Assembly (NCBI GenBank): GCA_016933955.1 | Contig: JAFGTT010000019.1 | Location: 1 to 64,000, forward strand | Length of the DNA stretch: 64,000 nucleotides | Source: Candidatus Zixiibacteriota bacterium | Lineage (GTDB): Bacteria; Zixibacteria; MSB-5A5; GN15; PGXB01 | Direction: 5' to 3' | In this document: positions 1 through 7,594 of the stretch, piece after piece | How the letters are laid out: each line of letters begins with the position of its first letter | Position numbering within the stretch: position 1 is the first letter of the stretch | The notes under the pieces: model-generated | Databases searched by the model: none | Seen by the model: only the letters and a program-made list of their open reading frames with translations | What the model was told of the DNA's origin: nothing | Program-made: the position numbers and the translations under genes

Positions 1-238
1 ATCCTTCTTCGCATAACCTTTCAATCATTTTTGACATTATATGCAAAACGCCTATAGAATGAGTAAAACGCGTATGTTCAGCCGCCGGGAACACAAAGCT
101 TGCCAAACCCAAATGCTTGATTTTTTTTAATCTTTGAAAAGTCTGTGTATTGATTATTTCTTGCTCTAATGCAGATATGCCAATTGATCCATGAACGCTG
201 TCTGTGATGATTTTATTATTAAAATCGTTTTTAGTCAT
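1..238 (-). CDS. HD-superfamily phosphohydrolase, YwfO-like (partial, 5' end only)
   Basis: The first 79 codons of a minus-strand gene that runs off the left edge. Its ATG (238-236) overlaps the stop of the upstream gene by 8 bases, so the two are probably translationally coupled. The N-terminus carries the pattern of the dNTPase-like HD family (COG1078: YwfO, distant SAMHD1 relatives): 'DSVHGSIGI' near residue 13, then 'FQRLKKIKHLG', then 'HTRFTHSIGVLHI', whose histidine before RFTHS is normally the first metal ligand. The remaining HD residues lie outside the window, so catalytic competence cannot be judged. Family members hydrolyse nucleoside triphosphates or act in nucleotide-linked stress and immunity; the substrate here is unknown. 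Confidence 0.8.
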   Translation of the reverse strand, partial: MTKNDFNNKIITDSVHGSIGISALEQEIINTQTFQRLKKIKHLGLASFVFPAAEHTRFTHSIGVLHIMSKMIERLCEEG

Positions 239-782
239 TTTCAGGATTATATCGTTTTGATATTTTATTTAGACGGATTTTTCCAATAAGCCCCAAATTG
301 TTTAATTGTTCCCAGGCAGATTCTATTTCTTCTGAATTATAGTTGGATTTACCGGCTTTTTTTAAGATCTCCTCTATATTGTCAGACGTTACACTTGCCG
401 GATTTGAAGATGAGATATGTTTTAGATAATGTATTGAACTAAGAAGTTCTAGCCATCTTGCGCCATCCAGGGACTGAGGTCTTTTTTGTAAAACATTCTC
501 CAGTTTTACTATTCTCTCGAGAACATCGTCTCTTAATTCAGCATTCTTGGTCATTTCCAGGTATTCATTCTTACGCGAATCGATTTCATATGCCAATGAT
601 GTCAATTCTTTAGAATATGGCCCTCTTAAATACCAATCATAACGTAGGCGAAAATCTATACCAAATAACTGAAGTAAATATATAACCTTTTGAAGAAATA
701 GCCTGTCAGAAAAGGAATCTATGCAGAAATCTTTAATCCTTTTCATTATTAAATAAACGCCAACTGAACGGATATCCACCAC
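231..782 (-). CDS. YwgA-like protein (Panacea/SocA-related fold), partner of HD phosphohydrolase
   Basis: A 183-residue soluble protein with no signal peptide. The N-terminal half holds 'LQKVIYLLQLFG' followed by 'YLRGPYSKEL', the pattern of YwgA and SocA/Panacea-related proteins. A second match to YwgA as I remember it is 'ARWLELLSSIHYL' (about residue 108) and 'NYNSEEIESAW' near the C-terminus. In Bacillus subtilis ywgA lies beside the HD-phosphohydrolase gene ywfO, and here the next gene downstream is also a YwfO-like HD protein. The gene is visibly more AT-rich than the 1.2-20 kb region, which may indicate transfer. Start: GTG at 782 or GTG at 779; an AGGAGG at 789-784 fits 779 slightly better. 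The function of the family is not established. Confidence 0.65.
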   Translation of the reverse strand: MVDIRSVGVYLIMKRIKDFCIDSFSDRLFLQKVIYLLQLFGIDFRLRYDWYLRGPYSKELTSLAYEIDSRKNEYLEMTKNAELRDDVLERIVKLENVLQKRPQSLDGARWLELLSSIHYLKHISSSNPASVTSDNIEEILKKAGKSNYNSEEIESAWEQLNNLGLIGKIRLNKISKRYNPEND

Positions 783-970
783 TCCTCCTCTTTACATGTA
801 TTATATAGGCAAGTTACCATTTACATAAATCACATTATATTTCAAATCAACAAAAATTTTAACAACGACTCGGTTTAAATCTCACCTGGATGGGCGATAG
901 ATAATTCTCAACGCATTTAGCTGAAATCGAAGGGTAAATTGTCATGATATTCCACAACCCCATAGAATTT

Positions 971-1009
971 AAAAAGCCCCGGAATCTCCCTTTGAGGGCG
1001 GGGCTTTTT
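971..1009. terminator. Bidirectional Rho-independent terminator-like hairpin
   Basis: An 11-bp perfect stem (AAAAAGCCCCG / CGGGGCTTTTT) around a 17-nt loop, with a T run on either strand. It lies between two divergent genes (starts at 782 and 1225), where no recognised transcript needs to stop. The rest of 783-1159 shows no supported gene. Confidence 0.75.
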
Positions 1010-1159
1010 GCTGTGATTGTTAGAGGCAGATGAAACTCCTCCAAAGAGGCCTTCCTAAGCTCCACTAACAACATGAAAAAGTATTTGGCAAATGTCAATC
1101 TTTTTTGAAAAATAAATTAAATATGTGAAAATACTTGAAAATACCCAGAAATTTGAGGT

Positions 1160-1188
1160 TTGACAGCGGTATAAGAAGGAGATATATT
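1160..1188 (+). promoter_or_regulatory. Sigma-70-type promoter for the cyclophilin gene
   Basis: TTGACA at 1160-1165, a 17-bp spacer, then TATATT at 1183-1188. This is close to consensus and sits 37 bp before the cyclophilin start codon, with a GGAGG ribosome-binding site at 1209-1213. Transcription would start near 1195. No experimental support. Confidence 0.7.
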
Positions 1189-1224
1189 AATAAGTTTAAC
1201 AACGAAACGGAGGAAAAAGTCATT

Positions 1225-1839
1225 ATGAAAAAACTTGGCATTATCACCCTGGCCCTGTTATTCCTTATGCCCGCGGTTTTAGCCCAGGACAAAAAAGATC
1301 AACCCACCAAGGATAAAAAAGTGAGCGAATACAAAAAACGCCAACCCGATAACCCTGAAATAGCTATCGAAACCGATTTCGGAACCATGAAACTGGAGCT
1401 GTTCCGCGATGTCGCCCCGATCCATGTCGACAGCATGCTGTCACTGGTGAAAAAGGGTTTCTACGACGGCCTGATTTTCCACCGGATTATCGACGGTTTC
1501 ATGATCCAGGGCGGCGATCCCAAAGGCAACGGCACCGGCGGCCCGGGCTATACCCTTCCGGCCGAGTTCAATAAAATCAAGCATGTCGAGGGTTCGCTCT
1601 CGATGGCTCGTTCCCAGGATCCTAATTCGGCGGGGAGCCAGTTCTTTATCTGTCTCGCTCCGGCGCCTCATCTGGATGGCCAGTATACCAATTTCGGGAT
1701 GCTCATGGATGGCTTCGATACCCTGCACAAAATCGGCAAGGTCGAGACCGGCGCCATGGATAAACCGGTCAAGGATGTCTATATCCGGAAAATGTACGTG
1801 ATCAAAGATATCACGCCGGTTAAGAAGGCCACGGAATAA
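1225..1839 (+). CDS. Exported cyclophilin-type peptidyl-prolyl cis-trans isomerase
   Basis: Catalyses proline cis-trans isomerisation during folding of exported proteins. The start is placed at ATG 1225 because GGAGG lies 11 bases upstream and the protein then begins with a typical signal peptide (MKKLGIITLALLFLMPAVLA, cleaved before QDKK). An earlier in-frame ATG at 1135 would overlap the promoter. After a lysine-rich linker the cyclophilin fold is clear: 'FHRIIDGFMIQGGDP' (catalytic Arg in FHR, substrate-binding Phe and Gln), 'SMARSQDPNSAGSQFFI' and 'HLDGQYTNFG'. At 204 residues it is normal for a secreted bacterial cyclophilin. It lies 69 bp ahead of dxr on the same strand and may be co-transcribed with it. 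Confidence 0.95.
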   Translation: MKKLGIITLALLFLMPAVLAQDKKDQPTKDKKVSEYKKRQPDNPEIAIETDFGTMKLELFRDVAPIHVDSMLSLVKKGFYDGLIFHRIIDGFMIQGGDPKGNGTGGPGYTLPAEFNKIKHVEGSLSMARSQDPNSAGSQFFICLAPAPHLDGQYTNFGMLMDGFDTLHKIGKVETGAMDKPVKDVYIRKMYVIKDITPVKKATE

Positions 1840-1908
1840 GTTTTAATCGGGGCCGATCAAAGCGAAAATAATACGGAACCGGTCATCGGGCCGGTCGTTA
1901 TATAAATT

Positions 1909-3060
1909 GTGAAAAAAAGACTCGTCATACTGGGTTCAACCGGCTCAATCGGTCGCTCGGCGCTTGATGTGGCGTCGCGACACACCGACCGGATCGAAAT
2001 TGTCGGCCTGTCGGTTCATGCCAATATCGATCTTCTGGCCGAACAAATCCGCCGGTTCCATCCCAAATATGTGGCCGTAACCGAGCCGCGGGCCTATGAC
2101 AAGCTGGCCCGGTCGTTTAATTACCCGGAAACCCGTCTCCTTGATTTCTCCGAAGGGATCAGGTTTCTGACCGGTTTGCCCGAGGCCGATGTCATTCTCA
2201 ATGCCATCGTTGGGGCGGCCGGACTGAAAGCCTCGCTGGATATCGTTCATTCCGGTAAACGGCTGGCCCTGGCCAACAAGGAATCAATGGTGATCGGCGG
2301 CGAGCTGATTAATCGGGTGGCTTCCAAATCAAGGGCCGAGATCGTTCCGGTCGATTCGGAACATTCGGCCATCTGGCAAGCTTTGTGTTCCGGGCGTAAA
2401 CGGGAAGTTAAAAAAATTATCCTGACCGGTTCCGGCGGGCCGTTTCGCGATTTGCCTCTGGATAAGTTTAAAGACATCACCCGCGAACAGGCCCTTCACC
2501 ATCCGACCTGGAACATGGGCCCCAAAATAACGATTGATTCGGCGACCATGATGAATAAAGGGCTGGAAATCATCGAGGCCATGCGCCTTTTCGATATACC
2601 GGCGGAGAAAATCGAGGTGGTCATCCATCCCCAGTCGATAATCCATTCCATGGTCGAATTTGTCGATTCCTCGATAATAGCCCAGATGTCCAACCCGGAT
2701 ATGCGTCTGCCGATTGCCTACGCCATCTTCTTCCCGGAACGTCTCCCCAGCGCCAATGGGCGTCTGGACCTGATGGCCGCCGGAAAACTTGAATTTTATC
2801 CGCCCGATTATCAGAAATTCCCGCTTCTCAAACTGGCTTTCGATGTGGCCGCGCGGGGCGGGACGGTCCCGGCGGTATATAATGCCGCCAATGAGATCGC
2901 AGTCGAGGCATTCTTGAATAGCGCTGTTGAATTCGTTAAAATTCCCGAAATAGTTATTAATACTGTAAATAAACATGAACCGATCAAAAACCCATCGCTC
3001 GATGATATCCTTGAGGCCGACCGATGGGCCAGAGATACTGCAATAAAACAGGTGGGGTGA
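1909..3060 (+). CDS. dxr: 1-deoxy-D-xylulose 5-phosphate reductoisomerase
   Basis: Second step of the MEP isoprenoid pathway: converts DXP to 2-C-methyl-D-erythritol 4-phosphate with NADPH in the cytoplasm. The 383-residue length is normal. Visible signatures are the Rossmann motif GSTGSIG at residues 9-15, 'ALANKESMV' around 121-128, the metal-binding 'PVDSEHSAIW' with D149 and E151, and 'PTWNMGPKITIDSATMMNKG'. The start is GTG at 1909. The stop is only 4 bp before the TTG start of rseP, a common dxr-rseP arrangement, and lepB follows, so these three form a likely operon for isoprenoid and envelope maintenance. Confidence 0.97.
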   Translation: MKKRLVILGSTGSIGRSALDVASRHTDRIEIVGLSVHANIDLLAEQIRRFHPKYVAVTEPRAYDKLARSFNYPETRLLDFSEGIRFLTGLPEADVILNAIVGAAGLKASLDIVHSGKRLALANKESMVIGGELINRVASKSRAEIVPVDSEHSAIWQALCSGRKREVKKIILTGSGGPFRDLPLDKFKDITREQALHHPTWNMGPKITIDSATMMNKGLEIIEAMRLFDIPAEKIEVVIHPQSIIHSMVEFVDSSIIAQMSNPDMRLPIAYAIFFPERLPSANGRLDLMAAGKLEFYPPDYQKFPLLKLAFDVAARGGTVPAVYNAANEIAVEAFLNSAVEFVKIPEIVINTVNKHEPIKNPSLDDILEADRWARDTAIKQVG

Positions 3061-3064
3061 TATT

Positions 3065-4105
3065 TTGACTACAATCCTGGCAACGGTCTTCGTCCTTGGC
3101 GTGCTGGTTTTTATTCATGAACTGGGTCATTTCCTGGTTGCCAAATGGGCCGGTATCAGGGTCGATAAATTTTCTCTTGGTTTTCCGCCCAAAATTATTT
3201 CCAGGAAGTGGGGCGAAACAGAATATGCCATCGGCGCAATTCCGCTGGGTGGCTATGTTAAAATGGCCGGCGAGAATCCCGATGATGATGCTCGCGGCGA
3301 ACCATATGAATTCATGTCAAAACCGGTCTGGAAAAGATTCATGGTGATCTTTGCCGGACCGTTCATGAATTTCGTCCTGGCCGTACTGGTTCTGACGGGT
3401 TTGTATATGGTCCGTGGTAAGGAAATCCAGGCCGTTTTCATCGGCCAGGTGGCGCCCGACAGCCCGGCCGCCGCCGCCGGTATCCGGACCGGGGATAAAA
3501 TTCTAAGTGTCGATGGGGTCAGGGTTACCAGTTTCCGCGAGATGGCGGATATTGTCTATAAGAAAGTGGAACAACCGGTCGAGATTTCCTGGGAACGGGA
3601 CAACCGGGTTTTCACCGATACCCTGGTAACCTACCGGAACAAGGTGGAACTGGTCTCGGGCGATTCGGCCGAGGTCGGCATGATCGGTATCGGCAGTCAG
3701 GCGGTTTATCGGAAATATGGTGTTTTTACCGCCCTGGGCGCCGGTTTCGAGCAGTCAGTGGTCTATGTCAGGATGGTTTTTGAATTCGTTTGGGGGTTGC
3801 TAAGCCGCCAGGTTGATGCCCGCGAAATCGGCGGCCCCATCCTGATCGGTAAACTGGCCGGGGCCACGGCCCGGGCCGGCTTCGATGTCCTCCTGGAATT
3901 TTTAGCCCTGCTCTCCATCAACCTGGCCGTCCTCAATGTCCTGCCGATTCCGGTTTTCGACGGCGGACACCTGCTGTTTCTGCTGGTGGAAAAACTGAAA
4001 GGCTCGCCGCTTTCTATCAAGGCGCGGTTAATCGCCCAGCAGGTAGGCATTGCTTTTATTCTGATTCTGGTGATTTTTGTGACTTTTAACGATATCACCC
4101 GTTAA
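3065..4105 (+). CDS. rseP: RIP zinc metalloprotease RseP (site-2 protease)
   Basis: An inner-membrane intramembrane protease that cleaves transmembrane segments, classically of anti-sigma factors already cut on the periplasmic side. The HELGH zinc motif is at H18-H22 in the first membrane helix, the second conserved motif N-x-x-P-x-P-x-x-D-G-G begins at N291 with ligand D299, and one PDZ domain sits at about 120-190 ('PDSPAAAAGIRTGDKIL'). At 346 residues it resembles single-PDZ forms rather than the longer E. coli form with two. The start is TTG at 3065. A possible client elsewhere in the window is the single-pass anti-sigma factor at 38733-39431; that link is inference. Confidence 0.95.
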   Translation: MTTILATVFVLGVLVFIHELGHFLVAKWAGIRVDKFSLGFPPKIISRKWGETEYAIGAIPLGGYVKMAGENPDDDARGEPYEFMSKPVWKRFMVIFAGPFMNFVLAVLVLTGLYMVRGKEIQAVFIGQVAPDSPAAAAGIRTGDKILSVDGVRVTSFREMADIVYKKVEQPVEISWERDNRVFTDTLVTYRNKVELVSGDSAEVGMIGIGSQAVYRKYGVFTALGAGFEQSVVYVRMVFEFVWGLLSRQVDAREIGGPILIGKLAGATARAGFDVLLEFLALLSINLAVLNVLPIPVFDGGHLLFLLVEKLKGSPLSIKARLIAQQVGIAFILILVIFVTFNDITR

Positions 4106-4137
4106 AACGGGGGAGCGGACAAAGACAGGATGTTTCG

Positions 4138-4836
4138 ATGAAAAAAGATATTTTCGATGTTGCCTGGGAAAACATTAAATCGCTTTTAATCGCCATCGTT
4201 CTGGCCGTTATTATCAAAACCTCGATTGTTGAAGCTTATAAGATACCTTCGGCCTCCATGGAGGATACCCTGCTGGTCGGCGATTTCCTGATTGCTAATA
4301 AATTTATCTACGGTGCCCGTATTCCCCTGATCAACTGGCGTTTGCCCGAGATCAGGAATCCCGAACCCGGGGATGTGGTTATTTTCAAATGGCCCGGCGA
4401 CGGGGTGACCAATTATATTAAACGCTGTGTCGCCGCCGAGGGCCAGACCGTGGAGATTATCGATAAAGTCTTATATGTCGATGGCAAAATTTTCCCCAAC
4501 CCGCCCGAGGCCAAATTTACCGGGACTATCCAGCCCCGCCCCGGGCCGGGACAAAATTCCCGTGACAACTGGGGTCCCTATGTCGTCCCCAAGGATTGCT
4601 ATTTTATGATGGGCGACAACCGGGATAATTCCTATGACTCGCGCTTCTGGTACGCCGTTCATAAGAATCTTATTCTGGGTAAAGCCCTGCTGATTCACTG
4701 GTCATGGGAACCCGATGCCGATTCTCCGGAAGTGTCCGTGGCCGATCCGATGTCGGTGCCACGGTTATTCATGTATAATGTTATCCATCTTCCCGAGAGG
4801 GTCCGCTGGGAGCGGCTTTTCACGCTCATCCACTGA
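4138..4836 (+). CDS. lepB: Signal peptidase I
   Basis: Cleaves signal peptides from Sec- and Tat-exported proteins on the outer face of the inner membrane. One N-terminal membrane segment (about 13-28) is followed by box B 'PSASMEDTLL' with nucleophile S40, box D 'YIKRCVAAEGQ' with general base K95, and box E 'MMGDNRDNSYDSR'. The 232-residue length is normal. It follows rseP by 32 bp and converges with queG, whose stop is only 8 bp away; no hairpin separates them. The many signal-peptide-bearing proteins in this window would be its substrates. Confidence 0.97.
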   Translation: MKKDIFDVAWENIKSLLIAIVLAVIIKTSIVEAYKIPSASMEDTLLVGDFLIANKFIYGARIPLINWRLPEIRNPEPGDVVIFKWPGDGVTNYIKRCVAAEGQTVEIIDKVLYVDGKIFPNPPEAKFTGTIQPRPGPGQNSRDNWGPYVVPKDCYFMMGDNRDNSYDSRFWYAVHKNLILGKALLIHWSWEPDADSPEVSVADPMSVPRLFMYNVIHLPERVRWERLFTLIH

Positions 4837-4843
4837 CCGGCGG

Positions 4844-5791
4844 TCATTCCCCTGATATCCGGGTTGCCCGGATATTACGCAGCAATCCTTTCAGACCGGG
4901 ACGCCGAAGGGGAGAAGAAGCGAATTTGAGATCGAATTCGCCTTCCGTCATGTTTGTAACCGCCCCGGTTTCGACCATTCCGATTTCTTCCCGCCGGGTC
5001 AACTCCTTTTGATGCCTTGGTTTTTGAAACCGGTTGAAGGGGCAGACTTCCAGACAAATATCACAACCGAATACCCAACCTTTAGACAATAAGGCGATGT
5101 TTTCGGGTATGGTGTCGGATTTATTCTCAATGGTTTGATAGCTGATACATCGGGTGGCATCAAGGCAGTACGGGGCGGTAATGGCCCCTGTCGGGCAGGC
5201 CTCGATACAGGCGGTACATCGTCCGCAATGATCGTCCGAAGGATGATCGTATTCATCGATGGCGATATCGATAACCAGACTGCCCAGAAGAAGCCAGCTT
5301 CCATAAGTAGTCGAGACCAGGTTGGTATGTTTACCCGGCCACCCCAATCCGGCCTGTGACGCCCAGTATTTATCCATGAATGGAGCCGTGTCGACGCATA
5401 TCCGGCCTTTCAGATCGGGAACAATGAGTCTCAGACGGGCGCGAAGTTTCTCCAGCATTTGGCGAATAATCCGGTGGTAATCATTCCCCCAGGCATACCG
5501 GGCCACCCGGTATGGGCCTTTTATCATTCGGTAATTGTTTTCATCCGGACAATAATTGAATCCCGTCACGATTATCGACTGCGCGCCCGGCAAAAGCCGT
5601 CCCGGATCGAAACGTTCCTCCTGATATCGGGCCAGATAGGCCATTTCCCCATGATAACCGCGCGACAGCCAGGTTAAATATGCATCTTTGACGCTGACCG
5701 GATTAACCGGGGCAATACCAACTGCATCAGCCCCGAGTCTTTTGGCAATTTCCTTTATTTCAACTGATATAAGGATTTTCGCGTTCTTCAT
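4844..5791 (-). CDS. queG: Epoxyqueuosine reductase QueG
   Basis: Last step of queuosine synthesis: a cobalamin and [4Fe-4S] enzyme that reduces epoxyqueuosine to queuosine in the wobble position of GUN-anticodon tRNAs. Visible are 'ICVDTAPFMDKYW' (the conserved Asp region), the ferredoxin-like cluster 'CGRCTACIEACPTGAI' and the second 'CDICLEVCPFN'. The 315-residue length is typical of the shorter form without a C-terminal HEAT repeat. It is transcribed away from the serpin region, with no obvious operon partner here. Like the methyltransferase operon at 17-21 kb it would need cobalamin. Confidence 0.95.
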   Translation of the reverse strand: MKNAKILISVEIKEIAKRLGADAVGIAPVNPVSVKDAYLTWLSRGYHGEMAYLARYQEERFDPGRLLPGAQSIIVTGFNYCPDENNYRMIKGPYRVARYAWGNDYHRIIRQMLEKLRARLRLIVPDLKGRICVDTAPFMDKYWASQAGLGWPGKHTNLVSTTYGSWLLLGSLVIDIAIDEYDHPSDDHCGRCTACIEACPTGAITAPYCLDATRCISYQTIENKSDTIPENIALLSKGWVFGCDICLEVCPFNRFQKPRHQKELTRREEIGMVETGAVTNMTEGEFDLKFASSPLRRPGLKGLLRNIRATRISGE

Positions 5792-5830
5792 CAGTCAGAA
5801 TATAGCCTGTCAGCCGCCCCGGTCCAAGCA

Positions 5831-5872
5831 AAACAAAAAACGGCCGCGATCCGGAATGCAATATCGCGGCCG
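5831..5872 (-). terminator. Rho-independent terminator after the serpin gene
   Basis: A perfect 10-bp stem (CGGCCGCGAT at 5841-5850 pairs with ATCGCGGCCG at 5863-5872) followed on the minus strand by TTTTTTGTTTT. It lies 24 bp beyond the serpin stop and before queG. Confidence 0.85.
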
Positions 5873-5895
5873 CTGTTGTTAGGAATTACCCGGCT

Positions 5896-7134
5896 TTACG
5901 GTTCCATGAGTTTGCCCATGAATAAAATCGCCCCGGAGTTAACCTCGTGAATGATGTACACGAATGGGCGATTCAACCGGATGATGGTCATCTGGGGTCC
6001 ATCCGAAGTATTCCCGAATTCAATACTGGTCACCGCCGCGGCTTCCGTCCCTTCCTCGTTGACCTCGATAAATCCTTTATGTTTCACGCGGGAAATATAA
6101 ATATCCCTATTTCCGGTTATTCCGGAAAAATCTGCGGTATATGGCAAAAAAGCGATTCCCATTCCCAGATCACTAAGGGGTTTCTCGAGAGAATATTCCG
6201 TCTCGACCTGGAAACGAGGCATCCATAAATTGACTTCATTCAGAGAAAGCTGCCCCTGCCATGATTTCCAATTGTCGCAATTGATTCGGCCGACAAATTC
6301 ATTGATATCCACCCCGGGATTCGGGAGCAGAACCGTCATATTAAATGCCCCCAGATTATACGGAATCTCTGCCATCACGAAGTCGTCACCCAAAAAAACA
6401 TCGAGACTGCACTTTTGAGACATCATCTGACACGATACTTCGGAACCGTTGTAAGCATAAAATGGTGCTTCCTGAGTATATTCGGGGTCAAACCGGAAAG
6501 TCCAGGTACCTTTGAAATATACGGCATTAATCAGAAAGAGAATAGTCTCAGGGCTGATTGGAGGTGTCACGATGGATTCGATTTTATCATTGGTTTTCTC
6601 TGCCACCCACCGGTTAATGATATCGGCGGCCTCCGGATCATCGAAATCCAGCGGTTCAATTTCGGCCGCAAAATACTTCTGGTTGGTGCTGACGAAATCC
6701 TCGAGAAGAATGAATCCCATCCGGGGCCACATGGAATTGGCAATCGACATTTGTACCTGGGAGTCAACCCCAATTAGAAAACTCATCAGGTTATAATAAG
6801 ATTGATTGAATTCTTCCGACTCCATTCCCAAAACCTGCAGAACCGCGGCGATGGAATCGCGGGTATCGCCGGCCGCGCCGTTGTAGGCCATTCCCAGAGC
6901 ATAGGATATCGATAAAGGGGAAATAAAAAGATTGTTGTTTTCTTCACCGGCATTGATTACTTCCAGCAAATTGAAGGCAAAGGCATTACCGGATTCGGCC
7001 AGGGCTTTTTCCGTTTCGCCCAGATTCTGCGGGATATCCGGTTTACCGGATTCCGAGGGATTTTTGGAACAACTTACCAGAACCAAACCGACCCCCAGAA
7101 GCAGGAAAACTGTCATTTTTCTGAAATAAAACAT
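5896..7134 (-). CDS. Serpin-family protease inhibitor, predicted lipoprotein
   Basis: A full-length serpin of 412 residues. The N-terminus has a lipoprotein signal with a Cys lipobox ('LVLVSCSKNPSES', Cys about 22), so it is predicted to be membrane-anchored and periplasmic or surface-exposed. The reactive-centre hinge 'EEGTEAAAVTS' is of the inhibitory type (small residues at P12-P9), and the C-terminus has the serpin signature 'RPFVYIIHEVNSGAILFMGK'. Counting from the hinge by analogy with antitrypsin puts P1-P1' at Thr-Ser in 'EFGNTSDG', which would suit an elastase- or subtilisin-like target; this is inference. Serpins are irregular in bacteria. It stands alone with its own terminator. 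The window also encodes several secreted proteases it could guard against, though the clan CD and zinc types are not classical serpin targets. Confidence 0.95.
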   Translation of the reverse strand: MFYFRKMTVFLLLGVGLVLVSCSKNPSESGKPDIPQNLGETEKALAESGNAFAFNLLEVINAGEENNNLFISPLSISYALGMAYNGAAGDTRDSIAAVLQVLGMESEEFNQSYYNLMSFLIGVDSQVQMSIANSMWPRMGFILLEDFVSTNQKYFAAEIEPLDFDDPEAADIINRWVAEKTNDKIESIVTPPISPETILFLINAVYFKGTWTFRFDPEYTQEAPFYAYNGSEVSCQMMSQKCSLDVFLGDDFVMAEIPYNLGAFNMTVLLPNPGVDINEFVGRINCDNWKSWQGQLSLNEVNLWMPRFQVETEYSLEKPLSDLGMGIAFLPYTADFSGITGNRDIYISRVKHKGFIEVNEEGTEAAAVTSIEFGNTSDGPQMTIIRLNRPFVYIIHEVNSGAILFMGKLMEP

Positions 7135-7594
7135 AAAACCCTCCTGATTATTTATTCGAATATGACAATATTAATCTAATGTCACAAGCGCCTTATTTCT
7201 ATAAAATAATCAATCCGCCCTTTAGAAGAAATCCCGATGACCCTGGTCTCACGATTATGACGCTTAGTTATGTTAATACAATTCAATGACTTACATAGAC
7301 CCCGAAGGAGTTCGGACAGTGAATCCGTAATATCATCAGGGAATTTATTTAATTCCTGCTATTAATGCCTAAATCTCCGGATTTACCTTATTCATGACGC
7401 GGCTGACCTGATTCTGTTGTAAAAAAAAGTTCACTCTCCAACTCCATGATTTTGTTCCGAGTCTGTAAAGCCCGGTGTAATCCTGTCGATAACATAAATA
7501 ATATCAACATCTTTTCAATGGATAGAAAGAGGGTTCAAACAAAATTGGGAATCAAAATTAAATTAATAATCATCCATCAACAGGGAGAAACCCC
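7135..7594. other. Intergenic spacer between divergent serpin and porin genes
   Basis: 460 bp without a supported gene. It must contain the divergent promoters; the part near the porin (7490-7590) is AT-rich. I see no strong -35/-10 pair, riboswitch or repeat. Confidence 0.5.

Noticed and set aside
859-1098. 79-codon minus-strand open frame in the 783-1159 spacer
   Set aside because: It crosses the terminator hairpin, has no ribosome-binding site and reads as noise.
2329-2976. 215-codon frame antisense to dxr
   Set aside because: A mirror of codon-biased dxr; dxr has all family motifs and this frame has none.
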